Source: Syntrophomonadaceae bacterium (GTDB taxonomy: Bacteria; Bacillota; Dethiobacteria; DTU022). Taken from it: a stretch of DNA of 8,552 bases. Both the position numbers and the translations under genes were made by a program. Each line of letters starts with the position of its first letter. The stretch's first letter is position 1. Under the pieces are notes generated by a model that saw only the letters and a list, made by a program, of their open reading frames with translations, ran no database searches and was not told the origin of the DNA. The stretch covers positions 1 through 8,552 of the forward strand of contig PWSG01000092.1 in the NCBI GenBank assembly GCA_003564055.1. The letters run 5' to 3'. Of this stretch, positions 1-5,197 are shown piece after piece.

Positions 1-896
1 ACATTCTTCATTACCGGCAGCTGATCAATTATCTTTTCTGCCAGTTCCTCAATAAACTGCCAGCTGCAGTTATAGTTCAAACCTTTCGGTTCTTCCGGAT
101 TACCGTATCCGGTCAGGATTGATCCGTTAACAACCTGCTGGCAGTATGTGTTGTGATGAAAATTCATAACCAGTGGTCCTAAAAATGGCTCAAGCGGTTC
201 GGTCACAACTATTTGATGCCTTTCAGGTTCCACAGGCAGGTCGTGGCCCAGCATCTGACTGACAAATTTTGCATAGGGGCCGGTTGCGTTAACCACCAGG
301 CTGGTGGCAATCACGCCTTTGTCGGTTACAACCGCTTTTATCCTTTCACCCTCAGTTTTGAAACCCTTCACTTCGGTATAAGTATAAAACTCAACACCAA
401 GGCGTTTGGCTGCCCGGTAGTAAGCATCGGTTACTTTAAAAGGGTTGGCCTGGCCGTCTTCCATGCAAATCGTTGAAGCAACAATCCGCTCTGTATTAAT
501 ATCGGGAACAATTTCCTTAATGTCGTCAACGGAAAGAAGCTGGACCGGAATACCCAGCCTTTTATGCAGTTTCAGGTTTTCCTTGAGCATTGCGGCTTCC
601 TTTTCAGAGTAAGTGACCATCAGGTAGCCGTTTTGCAGAAACTCGACATCACCATCATATTCAAGCATCTCGTTCATCACTTCAAACTGCTTGATGCTGT
701 AACGGGAAATAAGACAGTTCATTTCTGTTCCCCACTGCTGCCTGATTCCAGCGGCACAACGACCGGTAGATCCCCTGCAGATATAACCTTTTTCCAGGAC
801 GGCTATCTTATTAAAACCAAGCCGAGCGAGGTTGTAGGCTGTGGAACAGCCAATTGATCCGGCCCCGACTACTACAACATCTGCTGTCTTAATCAT
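1..896 (-). CDS. FAD-dependent amine oxidoreductase, DadA/SoxB/HcnC type (3' end outside window)
   Basis: This is the catalytic flavoprotein of the operon, expected to oxidise the C-N bond of an amino acid or N-methylated amine in the cytoplasm. The visible 298 residues begin with an FAD-binding Rossmann motif (GAGSIG, residues 11-16). They continue with the segment GRCAAGIRQQW (45-55), DGQANPF (147-153), VNATGPYA (202-209) and ERHQIVVTEP (225-234), all in the order found in the DAO family (sarcosine oxidase beta subunit, HcnC, proline dehydrogenase beta subunit). Family members are usually about 380-400 residues, so roughly 80-100 residues lie beyond the left edge. I chose ATG at 896 because a GGGGT ribosome site stands 7 bases upstream; an in-frame GTG just before it is less well placed. 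The start overlaps the stop of the upstream BFD gene by 8 bases, which suggests translational coupling. Substrate is not determined: sarcosine, dimethylglycine, proline or N-methylproline are all possible. Family assignment is confident. Confidence 0.9.
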   Translation of the reverse strand, partial: MIKTADVVVVGAGSIGCSTAYNLARLGFNKIAVLEKGYICRGSTGRCAAGIRQQWGTEMNCLISRYSIKQFEVMNEMLEYDGDVEFLQNGYLMVTYSEKEAAMLKENLKLHKRLGIPVQLLSVDDIKEIVPDINTERIVASTICMEDGQANPFKVTDAYYRAAKRLGVEFYTYTEVKGFKTEGERIKAVVTDKGVIATSLVVNATGPYAKFVSQMLGHDLPVEPERHQIVVTEPLEPFLGPLVMNFHHNTYCQQVVNGSILTGYGNPEEPKGLNYNCSWQFIEELAEKIIDQLPVMKN

Positions 897-1173
897 CACT
901 GCTACCCCCTGTCACGGCACCAAAGCTTAAAGGCTTGGTCGGCGGTCGGAAAGTAGGTGGCTCTATATCAGCCGGATTTTTACCGGTTGCCCGGGCCAGC
1001 TCATTTATTAGATGCCGGCGGCAGGTCCGTCCCTGGCAGGCACCCATCCCAATTCGGGCAGCCCGTTTAAGTTCTTCAATATCTTTATAACCCTGCTCGA
1101 TCCACTCCCGGATTTCCTGGACTGTTAAATCTTCACAGCGGCAGATTATAGTTTTATCAGACACAGTGCTCAC
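889..1173 (-). CDS. BFD-like [2Fe-2S]-binding protein
   Basis: A 94-residue electron-transfer protein with the bacterioferritin-associated-ferredoxin-like fold. The four cluster ligands are visible as C11-x-C13 and C46-x4-C51 (ICRCED and GACQGRTC). The tail PPTFRPPTKPLSF (72-84) resembles the proline-rich segment that follows the BFD domain in sarcosine oxidase alpha subunits and HcnB-like proteins, where the domain is fused to the flavoprotein. Here it is a separate gene, two places downstream of its usual fusion partner. It begins 6 bases after the 4Fe-4S gene and overlaps the next gene by 8 bases. The start is uncertain: GTG at 1173 has almost no spacing to its AAAGG, while GTG at 1164 (91 residues) sits 5 bases after AGGGTGA and may be the real start. 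The likely role is passing electrons between the FAD subunits and the other iron-sulfur subunits. Confidence 0.88.
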   Translation of the reverse strand: MSTVSDKTIICRCEDLTVQEIREWIEQGYKDIEELKRAARIGMGACQGRTCRRHLINELARATGKNPADIEPPTFRPPTKPLSFGAVTGGSSDD

Positions 1174-1179
1174 CCTTTC

Positions 1180-1665
1180 TCAGTCAACCCTGATACTGCG
1201 TATGTCATGTGCGTATTTTTTCGGAACAATCAGGGTCAAAATAGAGGTCTGATTATGACTGCCCGCAGAACGCACTTTTTTTACCTCAACATCGGCCAGC
1301 ACATCCCCTTCACGGTTCAACCCCTTTACTATACTGCCTTCTTCGGGGACAGGCAGAAACTCCCACGGAATCATCAGCAGGGCTTTGTCTTCTGCATAAG
1401 TTTCATCGACAACGAAGACAGCCAGCCCCGGGCAGGCCCCGATACAGATTCCGCAGCCGTTACACTTGGCAAAATCCATTCGCGGCAGGTCATTTATATC
1501 TTCAAAGGGAAGAAAACCACCACGTTTACAGGCTGTATAACAGGGGTCGCAGGGTATTTCCTGGAAACATTCCACAATAACTACCGGACCCTCGGCCAGG
1601 CGTTCAGGCGATGGTTTGACCGCTTCTACCTGCCCAGAGGTGGGCACTCCTGTTTTTTTAAGCAT
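1180..1665 (-). CDS. 4Fe-4S ferredoxin-like subunit of the dehydrogenase
   Basis: A 161-residue iron-sulfur protein with two Cys4 sets. The second, C68-x2-C71-x2-C74-x3-C78 followed by Pro (CNGCGICIGACPG), is a textbook [4Fe-4S] motif. The first, C33, C39, C42, C46 (spacing x5-x2-x3), lacks the usual CxxCxxC pattern and the trailing Pro, so its cluster type is less certain. The C-terminal half (about 95-160) has no cysteines and looks like a small beta-rich domain. I see no signal peptide or membrane segment. ATG at 1665 overlaps the TAA of the preceding flavoprotein gene (TAATG) and has a GGAGGTGA site 6 bases upstream. Its place inside the operon suggests a permanent subunit, probably linking the flavins to a soluble ferredoxin or to NAD(P). 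Archaeal multi-subunit proline dehydrogenases contain a comparable small iron-sulfur subunit; that parallel is from general knowledge and was not aligned here. Confidence 0.88.
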   Translation of the reverse strand: MLKKTGVPTSGQVEAVKPSPERLAEGPVVIVECFQEIPCDPCYTACKRGGFLPFEDINDLPRMDFAKCNGCGICIGACPGLAVFVVDETYAEDKALLMIPWEFLPVPEEGSIVKGLNREGDVLADVEVKKVRSAGSHNQTSILTLIVPKKYAHDIRSIRVD

Positions 1666-2759
1666 TACTGCCTCACCTCCACGGTCCTTTTCAGATTTTG
1701 CAGGCCTGTGCGTATCTTTTCACCGGTAGGCCCTTTTCTTAATGCATCAAGTTCAAGGTTTGCTGCAGCAATTTTTTTGTCATAGCTATCCCGGCCGTAA
1801 CCAAGATTGAAGGCGGCGGTAAGGCCGGCAATTGTGCCTTCCACCATGGCAGCACTGGCTTCTTCAATTCCACTGACATCACCGGCTATATAAATATTGG
1901 GCACTGAAGTTTCCATAACCGCGCTGCGCCGGGGAACATGCCCGCCAAGTTCCGGGATATAAGCCATTTCGCACCCGGCCTGGAAGAGAATTTCGGTCAA
2001 AGGGGTCAGGCCAACTGCAATGCAGAGCACGTCAACGTCAAGCTCCTTTTCCGTGCCAGGGACAGGCTGCCAGCTGCCGTCCAGTTTAACTATGATAACC
2101 TTCTCGAGTGTGTCAGTGCCGTGGGCAGAAACAACTGTCTGTGAAGTATAAATAGGCACTCCCATCCGGCGTACCTTGGAAGCATGAACATGGTAAGCAC
2201 CAATTTCCGGGGCCGCCTCAATGATTGCCGGCACTTCCACCCCGGCCTGCAGCAGCTGGTAGCTAACTATTACACCAATATTGCCCGCTCCAAGCATGGC
2301 CACTCGTTTGCCGGGAAGCACGCCGTACACGTTCATCAGGGTTTGGACTGCGCCGGCCCCGTAAATACCGGGCAGATCGCAGTTTGGGAACATTAAAGTA
2401 TTTTCCTGCGCTCCTGTAGCCATAATCATGGCATCATAGCTGACGGGCACAACCCTGCCCTTCATCTCCAGGGTTACAACATTGTCATCGTAATAGCCAA
2501 GGGCAGCTGCTCCTTTCAGCACGCGAACTCCTGGATGCTCTTCGACTGCAGCAGTCAGTTTCTCTGCAATTTTAAATCCTCTCTCTGACGCATACTGTTC
2601 CCTGGAACCAAAAAACATGTGGGTCTGCTTTACCAGCTGCCCGCCAAGAAATAAATCACGTTCAACCAGGGTCACCCCGGCGCCCTGGTCGGCAGCACTT
2701 AAAGAGGCTTTTAACCCGGCCGGACCACTTCCGATAACAAGGATTTCAGCTTTATTCAC
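1665..2759 (-). CDS. FAD/NAD(P)-binding oxidoreductase, SoxA/HcnB-like
   Basis: A 364-residue flavoprotein of the pyridine nucleotide-disulfide oxidoreductase class. It has an N-terminal FAD motif GSGPAG (10-15), the ATG motif near residues 114-116 (MIMATGAQE), a second Rossmann motif for NAD(P) GAGNIG (157-162), and the C-terminal flavin-contacting IAGDVSGIEE (291-300). There is no CxxC redox disulfide, as in sarcosine oxidase alpha and HcnB proteins. It lacks the fused C-terminal BFD domain, which is encoded separately at 889-1173. The start is GTG at 2759: GGAGGT at 2767-2772 lies 7 bases upstream, while the longer in-frame extension to 2801 runs through the ribosome site and into the upstream gene. 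GTG overlaps that gene's TAA by 8 bases. The likely role is electron transfer from the amine-oxidising subunit to NAD(P)+ or to the iron-sulfur subunits; a separate reaction of its own cannot be excluded. Confidence 0.92.
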   Translation of the reverse strand: MNKAEILVIGSGPAGLKASLSAADQGAGVTLVERDLFLGGQLVKQTHMFFGSREQYASERGFKIAEKLTAAVEEHPGVRVLKGAAALGYYDDNVVTLEMKGRVVPVSYDAMIMATGAQENTLMFPNCDLPGIYGAGAVQTLMNVYGVLPGKRVAMLGAGNIGVIVSYQLLQAGVEVPAIIEAAPEIGAYHVHASKVRRMGVPIYTSQTVVSAHGTDTLEKVIIVKLDGSWQPVPGTEKELDVDVLCIAVGLTPLTEILFQAGCEMAYIPELGGHVPRRSAVMETSVPNIYIAGDVSGIEEASAAMVEGTIAGLTAAFNLGYGRDSYDKKIAAANLELDALRKGPTGEKIRTGLQNLKRTVEVRQ

Positions 2760-3072
2760 CAGGTACACCTCCAATAACACCTTTACCCTGCTGAGTTTCA
2801 ACGATCATCCCGTCCTGCAGGGGCTCTACACAGGTGCGCACGTTTGGTATACCGTTAACGCTCATGTTGCAGGAAGAACAATTGCCGATTGCGCACCAGA
2901 AACCACGCGGCCGTTTAAAGTTCCGGCTGTGCGATAAAACCCTTACCCCCGCCGCATGCAGTGCTGCGGCAATAGGTTCGCCTTCATAGCCTTCGACCGT
3001 TTTTCCGTCATAAGTAAAGGATATTTTTTTGCCTTTTTTAAATTCTAAGATAGGATGAACCTGAATACGCAT
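2752..3072 (-). CDS. Plant-type [2Fe-2S] subunit (HcnA / SoxA N-terminal domain-like)
   Basis: A 106-residue protein of the Fer2_4 type and the first gene of the operon. The cluster ligands are C60-x4-C65-x2-C68-x12-C81 (WCAIGNCSSC, then RTC). It also has the family's upstream segment EGEPIAAALHAAGVRVLSHS (30-49), seen in the N-terminal domain of sarcosine oxidase alpha and in stand-alone HcnA-like subunits. ATG at 3072 is preceded by AGGAGGT at a normal distance. The gene starts only about 26 bases after the predicted sigma-54 transcription start, so the leader is short. It overlaps the next gene by 8 bases. The likely role is to shuttle electrons inside the dehydrogenase complex; no catalytic residues are expected. 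The family assignment is clear, and membership of this complex is inferred from operon position. Confidence 0.92.
   Translation of the reverse strand: MRIQVHPILEFKKGKKISFTYDGKTVEGYEGEPIAAALHAAGVRVLSHSRNFKRPRGFWCAIGNCSSCNMSVNGIPNVRTCVEPLQDGMIVETQQGKGVIGGVPGE
2767..2772 (-). promoter_or_regulatory. Ribosome binding site deciding the GTG start of the FAD/NAD(P) gene
   Basis: Read on the minus strand this is GGAGGT, 7 bases before the GTG at 2757-2759. It lies inside the 3' end of the upstream [2Fe-2S] gene, so the two genes are probably translationally coupled. It argues against the upstream in-frame ATG at 2801. Confidence 0.8.
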
Positions 3073-3109
3073 ACCTTAAACCTCCTGCTGTGGTCATAAA
3101 TAATAATGG

Positions 3110-3125
3110 TGCAATTAACATGCCA
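3110..3125 (-). promoter_or_regulatory. Sigma-54 (-24/-12) promoter of the dehydrogenase operon
   Basis: The minus strand reads TGGCATGTTAATTGCA. The invariant GG and GC are separated by exactly 10 bases, and there is one mismatch to the TGGCAC-N5-TTGCA consensus. The predicted start of transcription is near 3099, about 27 bases before the first ATG at 3072. A sigma-54 activator gene starts divergently about 280 bases away, which supports function. Confidence 0.8.
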
Positions 3126-3215
3126 CTTTTTAAATGGCACTATAATAAGGCTGTATTATGATTTGGTCGGTCAAAACCCTTATAAATAAGCATTTTCAGC
3201 AGGAATATCTGAAGC

Positions 3216-3232
3216 ACATAAAGAAGTTATGT
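3216..3232. promoter_or_regulatory. Candidate activator-binding dyad, distal-type (site 1)
   Basis: Perfect inverted repeat ACATAA-agaag-TTATGT. Its centre is about 100 bases upstream of the -24 element of the minus-strand sigma-54 promoter, a usual enhancer distance. It closely resembles the dyad at 3318-3333: both contain CATAA followed by AAGTTATG, differing by AG versus C between the two blocks. That the local activator binds here is inference. Confidence 0.5.
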
Positions 3233-3307
3233 AAGAGAATGAAGCAGGCAGGATCATTTAATGCGGCTTAGTGCAAACATATTTTGCACCACTGCATGTT
3301 TTGCTTG

Positions 3308-3316
3308 TGTTATAAT
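3308..3316 (+). promoter_or_regulatory. Extended -10 promoter for the activator gene
   Basis: TGTTATAAT contains a perfect TATAAT with the upstream TG of an extended -10 element. I see no good -35 at 17 bases, which extended -10 promoters tolerate. The predicted transcription start near 3323 falls inside the dyad at 3318-3333, so the activator could repress its own gene. Confidence 0.55.
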
Positions 3317-3317
3317 G

Positions 3318-3333
3318 GCATAACAAGTTATGC
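3318..3333. promoter_or_regulatory. Candidate operator/enhancer dyad (site 2) over the activator's transcription start
   Basis: Perfect 16-base palindrome GCATAACaaGTTATGC. It is related to site 1 at 3216-3232, with centres about 101 bases apart, and lies about 200 bases upstream of the operon's -24 element. It overlaps the predicted start of the activator transcript, so it could serve both as enhancer for the operon and as an autoregulatory operator. Confidence 0.55.
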
Positions 3334-3385
3334 AAAACATTTTTGCAGTGCATATTAATTTTGCACCAGGTAAGGATATGCTTCT

Positions 3386-3391
3386 GGGAGG
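3386..3391 (+). promoter_or_regulatory. Ribosome binding site deciding the GTG start of the activator
   Basis: GGGAGG with an 8-base spacer to GTG at 3400. The longer in-frame reading from ATG at 3343 has no ribosome site, translates to an unlikely peptide, and would place the start codon among the regulatory boxes. Confidence 0.75.
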
Positions 3392-3399
3392 TTTTAATT

Positions 3400-4866
3400 G
3401 TGAATAATAAAAACACAGCCAGAGCAGTTGACCGGGCAGGCAAGATTTCCAGTCTGCCTGGGGTAAAACTGGAAAAGATGATTGATTCTATCGATGAGGC
3501 TATTATAGGATGTGATAAAGACGGTTACATCAATATCTATAATAGCGCTAATGAACGCCGTGAAAAGATGAGCCGTAAAAATGTTATCAATAAACACGTA
3601 AACGATGTTTATGACTTCCACAGCGGAAAAAGTCTGTTAATGAGAGCTATAACTGAAAAAAAACCAATTCTCGATCAATACCAGGAGTATACTACTGAAG
3701 ACAGCGGAATATATGTGGAAATTATCTGCAGCACAGTTCCAATCATGGAAAACGATGAAATAATTGGAGCAGTCTCGGTAATGAAAGATTACTCCAAGTT
3801 TAAGAAGCTTTCCAAGATCATCATGGACCTTCAAAATAACCTCTACAGCACCAGCACAGATAAAGCCAGCAAACCAAAAACTGCAGGTGCCAAACACACC
3901 TTTTCGGATATTGTCGGCGAGAATCCACTGCTTCGCGACACATTGATCTGGGCTAAAAAAACAGCCGAAAACAACCTGCCTGTATTAATTTACGGTGAAA
4001 CAGGCACTGGTAAAGAACTTCTAGCCCAGGGCATTCACAATGCAGGGGCTCGAAGGGATAAACCTTTTATTGCCATTAACTGCGCAGCCATCCCGGAAAA
4101 CTTATTGGAAGGCTTGTTATTTGGAACAGTAAAAGGAGCTTTTACAGGAGCATTGGACAGACCGGGCCTTTTTGAGCAGGCTGCAGAGGGAACCCTTGTT
4201 TTAGATGAGGTTAACTCACTAAGCCTCCCTCTGCAATCCAAACTGTTGAGAGTTATCCAGGAAGAGGCTGTGCTCAGGGTAGGAGAGATCAGGGAAAGAA
4301 AAATTAATACACGCCTGATCAGCATTTCTAACACAGATCCAGTCGATGCAATCAGGAAAGGCCAGCTGCGGGAAGACTTATATTACCGCATCGCTTATAT
4401 TTCTTTATGTATGCCGCCCTTAAGTAAACGATTAGATGACCTGTCTGCTTTAGTTGATTACATGATCCGCAAGTACAATGAAAAACTCAACCTGAAAATA
4501 GAGAATGTCTCAGCAGAGCTTTTTGCCTCACTTGAAAATTACCCCTGGCCTGGGAACATAAGGGAGCTTGAACATGTTATAGCTGCAGGAATGAGTGCAT
4601 TAAGTGAAAATGATCTGCAGATTCGCCTGAAAAATTTACCGCCAAACATACGCCATAAGTTATCGAGTGTAAACAATGCCGGGGGAAAAAACAGGTCTGC
4701 CGGTAAAACATTAGAGAACACTTTGCATAGTGTTGAAAGGAGGTTGATAAAAAGCGTTTTAAAAAAGAACAACTGGAACATTTCTAAAACAGCTAGAGAA
4801 TTGGACTTAAAACGACAAAGCCTGCAGTACAGGATCAGGAAATATTCTCTAAAGAGCACTGATTAA
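3400..4866 (+). CDS. Sigma-54-dependent activator, PAS-AAA+-HTH (RocR-like)
   Basis: A 488-residue bacterial enhancer-binding protein. Residues about 24-140 form a PAS-type sensory domain (SIDEAIIGCDKDGYINIYN, later STVPIMENDEIIGAVSVMKD). A linker follows, then the AAA+ domain from about 168: Walker A GETGTGKE (199-206), the sigma-54-contacting loop GAFTGA (246-251), Walker B LVLDEV (D269, E270) and the conserved WPGNIREL (383-390). The C-terminal Fis-type helix-turn-helix lies at about 445-482 (NISKTARELDLKRQSLQYRIRKY region). There is no response-regulator receiver domain, so activation is probably by ligand or redox input to PAS. The domain order and the GLLFGTVKGAFTGA sequence resemble RocR-type amino-acid catabolism regulators. 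The gene lies between two sigma-54 promoters, at 3110-3125 and 5092-5106, and is the natural candidate to control both. I see no clear terminator after it. Confidence 0.95.
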   Translation: MNNKNTARAVDRAGKISSLPGVKLEKMIDSIDEAIIGCDKDGYINIYNSANERREKMSRKNVINKHVNDVYDFHSGKSLLMRAITEKKPILDQYQEYTTEDSGIYVEIICSTVPIMENDEIIGAVSVMKDYSKFKKLSKIIMDLQNNLYSTSTDKASKPKTAGAKHTFSDIVGENPLLRDTLIWAKKTAENNLPVLIYGETGTGKELLAQGIHNAGARRDKPFIAINCAAIPENLLEGLLFGTVKGAFTGALDRPGLFEQAAEGTLVLDEVNSLSLPLQSKLLRVIQEEAVLRVGEIRERKINTRLISISNTDPVDAIRKGQLREDLYYRIAYISLCMPPLSKRLDDLSALVDYMIRKYNEKLNLKIENVSAELFASLENYPWPGNIRELEHVIAAGMSALSENDLQIRLKNLPPNIRHKLSSVNNAGGKNRSAGKTLENTLHSVERRLIKSVLKKNNWNISKTARELDLKRQSLQYRIRKYSLKSTD

Positions 4867-4967
4867 CAATACCGTAAAAGCAAAAATTTACACTGCATCT
4901 GCCGAAAATTATCGAATCTTATTATTAGGATTGGCTTCTGAGCTCTGAAGTTTTGACTTCTAACTTA

Positions 4968-4992
4968 CCAGGCAGTTGAACTGTTCGCCTGG
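4968..4992. promoter_or_regulatory. Candidate upstream activating dyad for the methyltransferase promoter
   Basis: Inverted repeat CCAGGC-N13-GCCTGG with the inner palindrome CAGTTgAACTG at 4973-4983. It ends about 100 bases upstream of the -24 GG, the usual place for enhancer-binding protein sites. It does not match the dyads upstream of the dehydrogenase operon, so assignment to the same activator is doubtful. There is no T-run after it, so it is unlikely to be the activator gene's terminator. Confidence 0.35.
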
Positions 4993-5091
4993 CAAAGCAG
5001 CTTCCCGGCTAAAACTACTTTTTGCTGTAGTGATATAATAGTTTTTCACAGAATAAAAAAACTGGCTGCAAAATGCAGGCTTAATGAAATA

Positions 5092-5106
5092 TGGCACGTT
5101 ACTTGC
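5092..5106 (+). promoter_or_regulatory. Sigma-54 (-24/-12) promoter of the methyltransferase gene
   Basis: TGGCACGTTACTTGC is an essentially perfect match to TGGCACG-N4-TTGC, with GG and GC 10 bases apart. The predicted transcription start is near 5118, giving a leader of about 80 bases before ATG at 5198. The sigma-54 activator gene immediately upstream supports function. Confidence 0.88.
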
Positions 5107-5197
5107 GAGTATTATATTGATAGCAATAAGACACGAATAACAAGCATTTAAAACTATTTTACCGGCAAGTTAGAAAACGAAAGGAGTATTTATCATT

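Larger units (their letters stand above)
3271..3367. repeat. Cluster of TTTTGCA/TGCAAAA boxes in the divergent control region
   Basis: Four exact boxes occur within about 90 bases: TTTTGCA at 3282-3288, 3341-3347 and 3359-3365, and TGCAAAA at 3331-3337. Some form dyads: GTGCAAAcatatTTTGCAC at 3271-3289 and TGCAAAAcatTTTTGCA at 3331-3347. ATTTTGCACC is a direct repeat at 3281-3290 and 3358-3367. ATGTTTTGC (3296-3304) and GCAAAACAT (3332-3340) form a wider inverted repeat around the -10 box. The density suggests protein binding sites, possibly a second regulator or half-sites of the activator. The rest of the 3073-3399 gap also holds a small dyad ATAATA-N6-TATTAT at 3142-3159; I see no gene in it. 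Confidence 0.45.
4867..5197. other. Intergenic control region before the methyltransferase
   Basis: No gene is seen in these 331 bases. It holds a hairpin-like repeat GAAGT-N4-ACTTC (4947-4960), a dyad CCAGGC-N13-GCCTGG (4968-4992), an extended -10-like TGATATAAT (5031-5039) that might give basal sigma-A transcription, a palindrome CTGCAaaaTGCAG (5066-5078), and the sigma-54 promoter at 5092-5106. Downstream is a leader of about 80 bases ending in the AAGGAG site (5181-5186). No second copy of the CATAA/AAGTTATG dyads of the other control region was found; only a lone ATAACAAG at 5137-5144. Confidence 0.6.

Noticed and set aside
1207..1785. Long plus-strand open frame of 192 codons
   Set aside because: It lies antisense to the 4Fe-4S and flavoprotein genes, which have clear family motifs, ribosome sites and gene overlaps. 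Its translation shows no recognisable domain.
3135..3150. Plus-strand TGGCAC resembling a -24 element near 3135
   Set aside because: The bases at the -12 position are AG in place of GC, so it is not a sigma-54 promoter. It forms an imperfect dyad with TGCCA at 3121.
3343..3399. N-terminal extension of the activator from ATG at 3343
   Set aside because: No ribosome site, and the segment coincides with regulatory boxes. GTG at 3400 has GGGAGG 8 bases upstream and starts a typical N-terminus.
4947..4992. Terminator after the activator gene
   Set aside because: The inverted repeats at 4947-4960 and 4968-4992 have no following T-run, so they do not look like intrinsic terminators.
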